64,000 bases of DNA from Streptomyces sp. NBC_00459 (GTDB lineage: Bacteria; Actinomycetota; Actinomycetes; Streptomycetales; Streptomycetaceae), in contig NZ_CP107903.1 of NCBI RefSeq assembly GCF_036013955.1, positions 992,001 through 1,056,000 of the forward strand. The letters run 5' to 3'. Under the pieces are notes generated by a model, which had not been told where the DNA came from, made no database searches, and saw only the letters and a list, made by a program, of their open reading frames with translations. Positions 17,747 to 25,478 of the stretch are shown here, in pieces (positions within the stretch are counted from its first letter, which is position 1; every line of letters starts with the position of its first letter). A program made the translations under genes and the position numbers.

Positions 17747-18352
17747 TCAGCTCACAGAGTCGAGCAGCCGGGCGGTGTGCATCCGGCCGGCGTACTCGAC
17801 CAGCCGGATCAGCACTTCCTTGCCCGAGTCCCGGTTGCGGGCGTCGCAGAGCACCACGGGCGTGCCCTGGTCGAGGTCCAGGGCACGCGACACGTCCTGG
17901 GCGCCGTATGCGCGGGAGCCCGCGAAGCAGTTGACGGCCACCACGAACGGGATGTGCCGGTGCTCGAAGTAGTCCACAGCGGGGAAGCAGTCCTCCAGTC
18001 TGCGGGTGTCGGCGAGGACGACCGCACCCAGGGCGCCCTGCGAGAGTTCGTCCCACAGAAACCAGAAACGGTCCTGGCCCGGCGTGCCGAACAGATACAG
18101 GGAAAGGCCTGAGCGGATGGTGATGCGGCCGAAGTCCATGGCTACGGTCGTGGTGACCTTCTGGTCCACGCCGTCCGTGTCGTCCACCAACTGACCTGCC
18201 TCGCTCAGCAGTTCCTCGGTGCGCAGCGGTCTGATCTCGCTGACCGCGCCCACCATGGTGGTCTTGCCCACGCCGAACCCGCCGGCGACCAGTATCTTCA
18301 ACGCCAGGGGCGACGTCTCGTCGTCCGTGGCGTCGGAGTGCTCGGAGACCAT
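17747..18352 (-). CDS. cvnD: Conservon GTP-binding protein CvnD
   Basis: A 201-residue Ras/MglA-like small GTPase and the last member of the conservon. The P-loop reads GGFGVGKTT, the switch region TTTVAMDFGRI, and the G3 motif is GTPGQ in place of DTAGQ. The usual NKxD base-recognition motif is replaced by VNCF, as is common in CvnD proteins. It is believed to form a membrane-associated complex with CvnA, CvnB and CvnC that works like a eukaryotic G-protein system in control of development or antibiotic production. Unusually, 234 bp separate it from cvnC, where most conservons overlap or nearly so. AGAAG lies shortly before the ATG. Confidence 0.93.
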   Translation of the reverse strand: MVSEHSDATDDETSPLALKILVAGGFGVGKTTMVGAVSEIRPLRTEELLSEAGQLVDDTDGVDQKVTTTVAMDFGRITIRSGLSLYLFGTPGQDRFWFLWDELSQGALGAVVLADTRRLEDCFPAVDYFEHRHIPFVVAVNCFAGSRAYGAQDVSRALDLDQGTPVVLCDARNRDSGKEVLIRLVEYAGRMHTARLLDSVS

Positions 18353-18586
18353 CGATCACTTCTCTCGGGAGGGCCGGCAACGGTCGACGTCGATAGGTGC
18401 GTGCCGCGTCCTCGCGGTGGGTCCGCGCGCGGCGTCGCTGCGTGTGTGCGAGGTCAGCATCATGACAACTCCCGGCCCCTTCCGGGGGTTTGGACCGCTA
18501 ATAGACCGATGTGACCGGCTCGCACCCGTTCGGTGTCCGGAAGGATGCACAACTCGGCGGGGTCCGGCTGGTTCCGCGTCAATCAT
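18353..18586 (-). other. Unusual cvnC-cvnD spacer with a frame-filling small ORF
   Basis: This 234-bp gap interrupts the conservon. A 76-codon reading frame starts at the base after the cvnC stop (TAG then ATG, 18586) and ends at 18356, three bases before the cvnD ATG. Its Arg/Pro/Ser-rich product resembles no family I know, and codon composition does not argue strongly for coding. A small hairpin, CCCGG (18471-18475) with CCGGG (18482-18486), lies inside. It could instead hold a separate cvnD promoter or an attenuator. Confidence 0.35.
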
Positions 18587-19000
18587 CTACAGCGCCCTCA
18601 GTCCTTCGATCACCTCGCGCAGAATGCGTTCGTCGGGCAGTTGTGCGGGCGGCACCGGACGACTGACGGTGACGCAGCCCAACTCCAGCAGGTCGCCGAG
18701 CAAAACCCTCACCACTCCCACGGGGAGATCGGCATCCGCGGCGAGTTCGGCGACGGACTGCGTCTCCGTACGGCACAGGTCGATGAGCGTCCGGTGCTCG
18801 GGACCGAGCGCGGTGTCGTCGTCCATACCGGGCGCACCCGGGTCGAGCGTGACGAGCGCGATCAGGTCGAAGCGCACCCCCGTGGGGCCGGATCTCGTGC
18901 GTCCGCCCGTCATGGCATAGGGGCGGACCAGGGGCCCGGCCTCGTTGTCGTACCACTGGCTGCCCGGCTCCTGCATGGTGCCTGTCGTGTCCTCGGTCAT
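18587..19000 (-). CDS. cvnC: Conservon protein CvnC (DUF742)
   Basis: A 137-residue DUF742 protein. Landmarks are LVRPYAMTGGRTRS near the N-terminus, FDLIALV, EHRTLIDLCRTETQSVAELAA and GVVRVLLGDLLELGCV, which look like a winged-helix fold. In conservons this protein is thought to act as an adaptor in the CvnA-D membrane complex. It starts 22 bp after cvnB. The long spacer to cvnD is the only departure from the standard layout. Confidence 0.92.
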   Translation of the reverse strand: MTEDTTGTMQEPGSQWYDNEAGPLVRPYAMTGGRTRSGPTGVRFDLIALVTLDPGAPGMDDDTALGPEHRTLIDLCRTETQSVAELAADADLPVGVVRVLLGDLLELGCVTVSRPVPPAQLPDERILREVIEGLRAL

Positions 19001-19022
19001 CTGTGCGGACCGCCCTCTCGCC

Positions 19023-19460
19023 TCATCCGGCGGCGGGCGGGCGGCCCGCTGCCCGCGGGGCCGTGTGGAGGTGCTCGCCCACTCGTTTCACCAGCCGCGC
19101 CATCTCGTATGCCACAAGGCCTATGTCGGCGGTCGCGGCGGTGAGCACCGCGAGGCAGGAGCCGTCACCCGCGGCGGCGACGAACAGGAAGCCGTCATCC
19201 ATCTCCACCATGGTCTGACGCACGCCGCCGGCGCCGAAGTGCCGGCCTGTGCCCTTGGCCAGGCTGTGGAAGCCGGAGGCGACCGCGGCGAGGTGCTCCG
19301 CGTCCTCACGTCGGAGATCGGTGGAGGCGCCCACCGCGAGACCGTCGTTGGACAGCACCACCGCGTGCCGTACATCGCTGACGCGCAGTACGAGGTCGTC
19401 CAGCAGCCAGTCGAGTTCGCCGGACCGCCGATCCGCCCTCGTGCTCGGGTCCTTGATCAT
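19023..19460 (-). CDS. cvnB: Conservon roadblock/LC7 protein CvnB
   Basis: A 145-residue single roadblock/LC7-domain protein expected to contact the CvnD GTPase. The core LDWLLDDLVLRVSDVRHAVV, SNDGLAVGASTDLRREDAEH and GRHFGAGGVRQTMVEMDD are diagnostic. Its start overlaps the cvnA stop in an ATGA tetranucleotide, so translation is coupled to the sensor. A close paralogue (16775-17188) lies 2 kb away without conservon partners. Confidence 0.94.
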   Translation of the reverse strand: MIKDPSTRADRRSGELDWLLDDLVLRVSDVRHAVVLSNDGLAVGASTDLRREDAEHLAAVASGFHSLAKGTGRHFGAGGVRQTMVEMDDGFLFVAAAGDGSCLAVLTAATADIGLVAYEMARLVKRVGEHLHTAPRAAGRPPAAG

Positions 19461-21985
19461 GCGGGGTCTCCTTCACTGCTGTCTCTGCCGGTTTCGGGCC
19501 CTCGGGTGACCCCGCTGCCGGGTGACCTGCCGCCACCGCGCACCCAGCCGTCGCGGTAGGCCACCATGCGGTCGCGTACGGCCTCGGGGGTGCGCTTCTC
19601 CTCGCTCCGCGAACCCTGCGGCCGGGTCGGCTCCTCGGGGCGCTGTTCGCGCAGTTGGGGGGCGAGGTGGGCCTGCCGCACGCGCCGTGGGAGGTCGTCG
19701 GAATCCTCCGCGTCGCCGGGTTCCTCGGGCGGGCGGTGCAGCCGCAAAGCGGTGACTCCTCGCGGTGGGGTTTCGGGGACGGTCTCCGCGGGGGTCTGTG
19801 TGTGAGCCACCAGCGCGGGGCGGTCCGCCGAGGCCTGGACAGGTTCCTGGTGCGGGACGGCGGCAGCGGGCACGCGCGCGTACTCGCGTTCGGCAGCCGG
19901 CTCCCGGTCCACTGCCGCGCGGGGGGAGCGTTCCGTCCCGCCACCGTGCAGCAGAGCCGTGGGCAGCAGCACGACCGCGGTGGTTCCGCCGTAGGGCGAG
20001 GTCCGCAGGTGCACCTTGATGCCGTGGCGCGCGGCGAGTCTGCTGACCACGAAGAGGCCGAGCCGGTCGCTGTCGAACAGGTCGAGCGTTTCGGACTGTT
20101 CGATGCGACGGTTCGCCTCGGTGAGGGTCTCCTTGCCCATCCCGAGGCCCCGGTCCTCGACCTCCACCGCGTAGCCGTTGCCGACGGGTTCGCCGGTGAT
20201 GCGCACCCTGGTGTGCGGGGGTGAGAACTGGGCGGCGTTCTCGACGATCTCGGCCAGGAGGTGTGTGAGGTCGGCGACGGCTGCGCCGGTGACGGACGCC
20301 TCGGGGAATTGACGTACCTCCACGCGCGCGTAGTCCTCGACTTCGGAGACCGCGGCGCGGACCACGTTCGTCAGGGAGACCGGCAGCCGCCAGGCCCGGC
20401 CGGGTGCCGCTCCGGAGAGGATGATCAGGCTCTCCGCGTGGCGCCGCATACGGGTGGTGAGGTGGTCGAGCCGGAACAGGTCGCTGAGTTCGTTCGGGTC
20501 GTCGGACCTGCGCTCCATGCTGTCGAGGAGGCTCAGTTGGCGGTGGACGAGGACCTGGCTGCGTCGCGCGAGGTTGACGAAGACCCCGGAGATTCCGCTG
20601 GCCAGTTCCGCACGTTCCACTGCGGCGCGCAGGGCCGCGCGGTGCACGGTACCGAGGGCCTCCGCGACCTGTTCGGTCTCGTCCTCGGCGGGTGGCCCGG
20701 GCGGTGCCTCGGCCCGGATGTCGATCTCCTCTCCCGCACGCAGCTTCAGCATGGCCTGCGGAAGTTTGTGGCGGGCGATCTCCAGAGCGGTGTTGCGCAG
20801 ACTCACCAGTTCGACGACGAGACCGCGTCCGATGCGTACGGAGATCACCAGGGATGCGACGACGGAGGCCAGGCCGAACAGCACCGCGGCGCCGGCCGGC
20901 GTGAGCAGGCCCCGGGTGAAGGGGTCGGCCCGGTCCGCGACGTCGTGGCCCGCGTCCGTCTCGATGGCCCGCATGCCGCCCTGCACGCGTGCGTGCGCCT
21001 TCGCCCAGCCGGCTTCGGGCGCGGCTGCGATCGCCTTGACGCCCGGGCGGCTGGCGAGAACCTTGTCCTCGACGGCGGCCACAGTGGCGTACGCGGTGCC
21101 GGCCGCGATGTTCTGCCAGGTGGCGCGTTCCGGGCCGCGCAGGTCCGAGGCGGTGGCTTCGAGGAGGGTGCGTCGGGTGTCGACGGCCCCGGTGAACAGC
21201 CGCAGCCGCGGTCCGTCGAGGCGCCCGGCGAGCCGCGCCGCGGCGAGCAGGGTGTCCTCCTGGGCCAACGCCTCTCCCGCGCGGGAGAACTCGAGCAGTA
21301 CGCGCGCGTCGGAGCCGAGTTCGGCGTCCTGGATGCCGGTGAGCGCGCCGCCCACGGCGAAGGCCGCCGAAATGCTCCTGGTGTACTGCGCGTACGTCTC
21401 GGCCCATCCGGTACGGCGGTCGAGCACCGAGGCCCGCAGGGTGCGCAGTTGTTCGACGCCGGCGACGAAGGTCTCCAGGCGCTCCGCGACTCCGGCGGGC
21501 AGTTCCTCACCGTCGGCGACGGTGTTGCTGTCGCCGAGGCGCAGCTTCGCCACGGACCTGTCGGTGCGCGCGCCGAGCGTCCTGAGGTCGACGGCCGGAA
21601 CGGCCGCCGGATCGGTGGCGTGGCGTACGGCGGCCGTGCGTTCGGCCTGGAGCGCGGCGACGGCGGCGGCGACCGGCGCGCGCACCTGGGAGTCGACGCG
21701 CTGCAACTGCCGCAGCCGGGCGACGTCCTGGGCTGTGGTGACGGTGGCGTACGCCCACAGCGCGAGCAGGGAGACCACCGGCACCATCAGGAGGCAGACG
21801 ATCTTGGCGCGGACGCTTCCCGGCCGCACTCGCCAGCGTCCCGCGCGCGTGGGCACCTCGTCGGGCAGGGCTCCGAAGGATTCCTCGGAGTCTTCGTCGG
21901 CCGGCGGACCGGCGTGCGCGCGACGTCCGCGCGGCGGGGGCGCCGTCCCGGCGCCGGGTATCGGGGTCCTACGGGGTGTGCGCAT
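19457..21985 (-). CDS. cvnA: Conservon sensor histidine kinase-like protein CvnA
   Basis: An 842-residue membrane sensor. A disordered Pro-rich cytoplasmic N-terminus precedes TM1 (about 60-80), a large extracytoplasmic nitrate/nitrite-sensor-like (NIT) helical domain, TM2 (AAVLFGLASVVASLVISVRI) and a HAMP-like linker. Then come a dimerisation region (LFRLDHLTTRMRRHAES) and an HATPase_c domain with N-box EIVENAAQFSPP, G1 VEDRGLGM and a G2-like GGTTAVVLLP. The C-terminal 200 residues are low-complexity. It heads the conservon and overlaps cvnB by 4 nt. GAGGAGG just upstream of ATG 21985 fixes the start. Kinase activity has rarely been shown for CvnA proteins, so 'sensor ATPase' is safer than 'kinase'. 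Confidence 0.92.
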   Translation of the reverse strand: MRTPRRTPIPGAGTAPPPRGRRAHAGPPADEDSEESFGALPDEVPTRAGRWRVRPGSVRAKIVCLLMVPVVSLLALWAYATVTTAQDVARLRQLQRVDSQVRAPVAAAVAALQAERTAAVRHATDPAAVPAVDLRTLGARTDRSVAKLRLGDSNTVADGEELPAGVAERLETFVAGVEQLRTLRASVLDRRTGWAETYAQYTRSISAAFAVGGALTGIQDAELGSDARVLLEFSRAGEALAQEDTLLAAARLAGRLDGPRLRLFTGAVDTRRTLLEATASDLRGPERATWQNIAAGTAYATVAAVEDKVLASRPGVKAIAAAPEAGWAKAHARVQGGMRAIETDAGHDVADRADPFTRGLLTPAGAAVLFGLASVVASLVISVRIGRGLVVELVSLRNTALEIARHKLPQAMLKLRAGEEIDIRAEAPPGPPAEDETEQVAEALGTVHRAALRAAVERAELASGISGVFVNLARRSQVLVHRQLSLLDSMERRSDDPNELSDLFRLDHLTTRMRRHAESLIILSGAAPGRAWRLPVSLTNVVRAAVSEVEDYARVEVRQFPEASVTGAAVADLTHLLAEIVENAAQFSPPHTRVRITGEPVGNGYAVEVEDRGLGMGKETLTEANRRIEQSETLDLFDSDRLGLFVVSRLAARHGIKVHLRTSPYGGTTAVVLLPTALLHGGGTERSPRAAVDREPAAEREYARVPAAAVPHQEPVQASADRPALVAHTQTPAETVPETPPRGVTALRLHRPPEEPGDAEDSDDLPRRVRQAHLAPQLREQRPEEPTRPQGSRSEEKRTPEAVRDRMVAYRDGWVRGGGRSPGSGVTRGPETGRDSSEGDPA

Positions 21986-22047
21986 GGCCTCCTCGCTCGT
22001 AGTGGTTCGGGGTGTGCTCGCGGGCGTCGCCGCCCCGGGGCGTGCCC

Positions 22048-22830
22048 CTAGCGGGCCGCGACACTGTCGACCGGCCGCTGGGCGGCCGCGGATGCCTCGC
22101 GTTCCCCGGCCGTCGGCGACAACGCGACGAACGCCGAGGTCAGGAAGAGGTAGGACCCGAGGCCGACGGCGAGGGGGAAGATGAACTGCATCGCCGTGGC
22201 CCCGGGCAGTGTCTCGCCGGATGGCGTGACGTCCACGTGCACCGCGAACATCCCGGTGTAGTGCATGCTGCTGACGGCCGCTCCCATGACCAGCGAGGCG
22301 ACCGTCACCGCTATCGGCGACTTGATGTTGAGAGCCGCCCACAGGGCGGCGGTGGCCGCGACGACGGCGATCACCACGGAGAGAGCGACGAGCGCCGGGT
22401 CGTACTTCACATCACCGTGCAGCCGGACCGCGGCCATGCCGAGGTAGTGCATGCTCGCCACACCCAGCCCGGTGGTGAGTCCACCGACGAAGAGCGCGCG
22501 GGCACGGTCGTGGCCGTAGCCGACGGCGAAGACTCCGGTGGAGACGACGGCCATGGCGACGAGGAGGCTGAGGATGGTCAACGGCACGTCGTAGCGGATG
22601 TCGGTGCCGCGGACACTGAAGCCGAGCATGGCCACGAAGTGCATGGTCCAGATGCCGGTGCCGATCGCGGAGGCCGCGGTGACGAGCCAGTTGCGGCGCG
22701 AGCGGCCGGTCGCGCCGAGCGCACGGACGGTGCAGCGCAGCCCGAGGGCGGCGCCGATGCAGGCCATCACGTACGACAGTACGGGTGTCAGCCAGCCGAA
22801 GGTGGCGTGGTCCAGGTGTCCCATGACCAC
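22048..22830 (-). CDS. MHYT-domain integral membrane sensor protein
   Basis: A 260-residue, seven-helix membrane protein with the three diagnostic repeats MHFVAM, MHYLGM and MHYTGM. MHYT domains are proposed to coordinate copper near the outer membrane face and sense O2, CO or NO. Here there is no attached output domain (no GGDEF, EAL or LytTR), so signalling must pass to a separate protein. It ends 62 bp before cvnA on the same strand and is the likely first gene of the transcription unit, which suggests it feeds a gas or redox signal to the conservon complex. The start may be ATG 22830 or ATG 22824. Confidence 0.9.
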   Translation of the reverse strand: MVMGHLDHATFGWLTPVLSYVMACIGAALGLRCTVRALGATGRSRRNWLVTAASAIGTGIWTMHFVAMLGFSVRGTDIRYDVPLTILSLLVAMAVVSTGVFAVGYGHDRARALFVGGLTTGLGVASMHYLGMAAVRLHGDVKYDPALVALSVVIAVVAATAALWAALNIKSPIAVTVASLVMGAAVSSMHYTGMFAVHVDVTPSGETLPGATAMQFIFPLAVGLGSYLFLTSAFVALSPTAGEREASAAAQRPVDSVAAR

Positions 22831-22863
22831 GGGACGCTAGTGGGGGCACAGGAGCACAAAGGG

Positions 22864-22906
22864 GGCGCATTTCGAAAGGTATTGAAATATGGCAGGGAAT
22901 TGCGCC
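22864..22906. promoter_or_regulatory. Imperfect inverted repeat in the MHYT/methyltransferase divergent promoter region
   Basis: GGCGCATTTC (22864-22873) pairs with GAATTGCGCC (22897-22906) with one mismatch, around an AT-richer spacer that also contains TTTCGAAA. It lies in the only non-coding stretch upstream of the MHYT-cvn unit and may be an operator. This is inferred from symmetry alone. Confidence 0.35.
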
Positions 22907-22967
22907 TGAACGATCGCGTCCCGCTCGAACATGTGCGCTGTGGGGTACTTCTCGTCCGTGCGGGATC

Positions 22968-23576
22968 ATGCGGAACATGAGCGACGACCACACACACGTC
23001 CAGGAGTTCTTCGCCGCCCGCGCGTCCGACTGGGACAGCAGGTTCCCGGACGACGGGCCCGCCTACGCCGCCGCGGTGGCCGAGTTGCGGCTGTGCGAGG
23101 GGGCCCGCGTGCTGGACGCGGGCTGCGGTACCGGGCGGGCCCTGGCGCCGCTGCGTACTGCCGTAGGGCCCTCGGGAGTGGTCCTGGGAGTGGATCTGAC
23201 CCCGGCCATGCTGGAGGCCGCGACACGAGCCGGACGAGGCCTCGACGGGCAGTTGCTGCTCGCCGACGCTGCCGCTCTTCCGCTGCGTCCGGAGTCACTC
23301 GACGCCGTGTTCGCGGCGGGCCTGATCGCGCATCTGCCGCATCCCGGCGAGAATCTGCGGGAACTCGCGCGCGTGGTACGTCCCGGCGGCACCCTGGCGC
23401 TGTTCCACCCGATCGGCAGGGCCGCTCTGGCCGCCCGGCAGGGCCGGCGGATCACCCCGGAGGATCTGCGCGCGGAGGCCAACCTCGGTCCGCTGCTGAC
23501 CGGGTCCGGGTGGCACATGACCTCGTACGTGGACGAGGACGCACGGTTTCTCGCACTGGCCGTGCGACAGGCCTGA
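22968..23576 (+). CDS. Class I SAM-dependent methyltransferase
   Basis: A 202-residue Rossmann-fold methyltransferase of the Methyltransf_11 type. Motif I is VLDAGCGTGRALAPL, followed by LGVDLTPAML (acidic residue for the SAM ribose), LLADAAALPLRPESLDAVF (motif II/III) and LRELARVVRPGGTLALF (post-motif). The substrate cannot be inferred; the neighbours give no pathway. Two start codons are possible, ATG 22968 and ATG 22977, both with weak purine-rich leaders. It is divergent from the MHYT gene. Confidence 0.87.
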   Translation: MRNMSDDHTHVQEFFAARASDWDSRFPDDGPAYAAAVAELRLCEGARVLDAGCGTGRALAPLRTAVGPSGVVLGVDLTPAMLEAATRAGRGLDGQLLLADAAALPLRPESLDAVFAAGLIAHLPHPGENLRELARVVRPGGTLALFHPIGRAALAARQGRRITPEDLRAEANLGPLLTGSGWHMTSYVDEDARFLALAVRQA

Positions 23577-23663
23577 CCGGGTCGTTCGTCGACGTACGGG
23601 CCGCCTCACCGCACCTGCCCTCTTCTGCCGCCCGAACTCCGTCTCTACGTTGGACAGCAGCAG

Positions 23664-24005
23664 ATGAACGATCAACCATGCCAACCACACAGGGGGACGG
23701 TGGTCCGCGTGTTCGGCGGTATCCGGAAATCGTTGACCAGTTTTCTCCGATCCCGGCGCTCGGAAGCGAGCGTGGGGCGGGAGAAGCGCACGCACAATCT
23801 CTTCGAGGCCGCCGCCGTGTATGTGTCGGCGTGCGCGGAGGACGACCAGGACCAGATGGACGAGGCCGTGGCCTGGGTGTCCCCGGAGGCGCTGTCGTTC
23901 GGTGTGAACGAGCTGGCCTGCCGTGCCGTCATCGCGCTGGCCAGAGAGCGCGACGAGTCGCCGCAGACGGTCGCCCGGGAACTCCTTGGACTGCCGACGA
24001 CCTGA
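23664..24005 (+). CDS. Uncharacterised Streptomyces protein
   Basis: A 113-residue predicted cytoplasmic protein with a basic N-terminus and an acidic, helical middle (YVSACAEDDQDQMDEAVAWV, then LACRAVIALARERDESPQTV). I do not recognise a named domain. The reading frame has strong third-position GC bias and looks real. The start is uncertain: ATG 23664 has no ribosome-binding site, while GTG codons at 23700 and 23709 follow a GGGGGA stretch and would give a product beginning at VFGGIRKSL. Confidence 0.6.
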   Translation: MNDQPCQPHRGTVVRVFGGIRKSLTSFLRSRRSEASVGREKRTHNLFEAAAVYVSACAEDDQDQMDEAVAWVSPEALSFGVNELACRAVIALARERDESPQTVARELLGLPTT

Positions 24006-24077
24006 CCGAAGCGGGTACATCCGGTCGATTCCCCCCTGTCCGACAGGAAAACAGCAGCTCCGGGTGGGGTGGGAGTC

Positions 24078-24107
24078 GTGACAACGACCTTCGGATCGGA
24101 TTAGGGT
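24078..24107 (+). promoter_or_regulatory. Candidate promoter
   Basis: GTGACA (24078-24083) and TAGGGT (24102-24107) are 18 bp apart, giving a start near 24114 and a 28-nt leader before the ATG at 24142. Confidence 0.4.
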
Positions 24108-24141
24108 GCGCGCCGATGGACGAACCGATGGGGAGGCTGTG

Positions 24142-25068
24142 ATGGCAGAGACGGACGAGGGAGCCGTCGCCACCGCGGACGACGCGCTCTATGTGCTCAC
24201 GGCGATGCTGCTGACGCCCGCGCAGTTCCCGAGTGTGCTGGGCGACGACTATCCGGAGGCATGTGCGGCGCTCGGACTCGCGCCTCTCGCCGACGGGTAC
24301 GGGCTGGTGCTCGGCCAGGACGGGGACGGCGCGCGGTGGACGGTCGTCATCGACGATGTCTCCCTGGTAGCGGTCGCGATCGCGTCGTGGGACTGCGGCA
24401 TGGAGTACGACCTGTCGCCGGAGGAACACACGGTCGTCGCGGCTCTGCCCGGCTGGCCTCTCGCGGTCGCCGTCGCGGCTCCCGACGTACCCGCCCCGCA
24501 CGACCCGGGTCCCGAACTCACGGACCGGCCGCCGCTCGCTCCGCCGGACACCTCGTCGTGGGGCCCGGCACAGCGGCGTCTCGGTGCCGACGAGATCGCG
24601 CGCCAGTGGGTGGTCTGGCGGGAGCAGCTCAGCGACGACGACTTCACACCTCCGGGTGGCAGGTCAGCGGCGCCCGAGGACGAGCCGGACGTGGCTGGCG
24701 CGGACACGGATCGGGCTGTGGACGCCACAGACCCGGTCGAGGGCGGGGCATCCTCGACCGAGGACGCCCCGGGCCGGGCCGAGGGCACCGAGAGCGGGCC
24801 CCGTGCCGGCATTCGGCGCGTCCTCGCGGAGGTACGCGCATACGTGGAGACTCCTCCGCCGCTCGGCCGCGTCCGCTCCTCCTTCGCTCCGGGTGACGCG
24901 CGGACACTGCGCGCCGACGGTCCCGGCTGGTCGATGGTGGCCAGGACGGACGACATCGCCTTCGTCCTGCTCGACGAGGAGCCCGGAGAGGTACTGCCGG
25001 TGGGCCGGGGCCCGGAGCTGCCCGGTCTCCTCGAAGCGCTCGACAGGATGGCCGTACGCCCCAGCTGA
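24142..25068 (+). CDS. Uncharacterised Streptomyces protein
   Basis: A 308-residue protein I cannot assign to a family. The N-terminal third (DDALYVLTAMLLTPAQFPSV, WTVVIDDVSLVAVAIASWDC) looks like a compact alpha/beta fold. The middle (about 125-225) is a disordered Pro/Ala/Asp-rich linker, and the C-terminal 70 residues (VRAYVETPPPLGR, GPGWSMVARTDDIAFVLLDEE) form another small fold. No signal peptide or membrane segment is seen. GGGGAGG upstream of ATG 24142 fixes the start; an in-frame ATG at 24106 is too close to the promoter. A strong hairpin follows. Confidence 0.65.
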   Translation: MAETDEGAVATADDALYVLTAMLLTPAQFPSVLGDDYPEACAALGLAPLADGYGLVLGQDGDGARWTVVIDDVSLVAVAIASWDCGMEYDLSPEEHTVVAALPGWPLAVAVAAPDVPAPHDPGPELTDRPPLAPPDTSSWGPAQRRLGADEIARQWVVWREQLSDDDFTPPGGRSAAPEDEPDVAGADTDRAVDATDPVEGGASSTEDAPGRAEGTESGPRAGIRRVLAEVRAYVETPPPLGRVRSSFAPGDARTLRADGPGWSMVARTDDIAFVLLDEEPGEVLPVGRGPELPGLLEALDRMAVRPS

Positions 25069-25078
25069 GCCCCGCCGA

Positions 25079-25117
25079 CCGACGCCGCCCGGATCCTTGT
25101 GGTCCGGGCGGCGTCGG
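25079..25117. terminator. Bidirectional terminator hairpin
   Basis: Perfect 15-nt arms (25079-25093 and 25103-25117) with a 9-nt loop lie between two convergent genes. Confidence 0.8.
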
Positions 25118-25190
25118 CACGCCGAGGCGCTCCGCGGGAACTCGGGGTGTCAGCCGGAGTAGGGCACGCGCGGCATCGAACGGCGCCGCC

Positions 25191-25373
25191 TCAGCGGCCG
25201 ATCTCCTTGCGTGTGACGCGACGCAGCCTGCGCCGCTGTGCGGGGTCCAGTGCGAGATAGGCAGCCGCCGGGACTCCCAGCACTATCAGCATTGCGGCCC
25301 ACCAGGGCAACCAGATCCACAGGATGATCCCGGCTGCCACGCCCCCTGCGGCGATCTTCGCGTTCCTCGACAT
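25191..25373 (-). CDS. Small membrane protein of unknown function
   Basis: A 60-residue protein with two closely spaced hydrophobic helices (AGGVAAGIILWIWLPWW and MLIVLGVPAAAYLAL) and a basic tail RRRLRRVTRKEIGR, so it is probably a two-helix inner-membrane protein with both ends inside. AAGGAGG 8 nt before ATG 25373 supports this start over an ATG 63 nt upstream. I recognise no family and cannot infer a role from the neighbours. Confidence 0.65.
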   Translation of the reverse strand: MSRNAKIAAGGVAAGIILWIWLPWWAAMLIVLGVPAAAYLALDPAQRRRLRRVTRKEIGR

Positions 25374-25478
25374 GAGTGTCGCCTCCTTCGCGGCCAGTGC
25401 CGCTCTCTGCCATGAAAACGGGTCCGCGCCTCCCACGGTTCCGGACCGCGACCCTGAGACGTCCCTGAGACTCGACCC

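Noticed and set aside
18356..18586. 76-codon frame between cvnC and cvnD as a confident gene
   Set aside because: Its fit is striking but the product is low-complexity and Arg/Pro-rich, so it is kept only as an observation.
17747..21985. Naming the conservon as a specific numbered locus (for example cvn9)
   Set aside because: No P450 gene follows cvnD and I cannot compare sequences here, so the generic cvn names are used.
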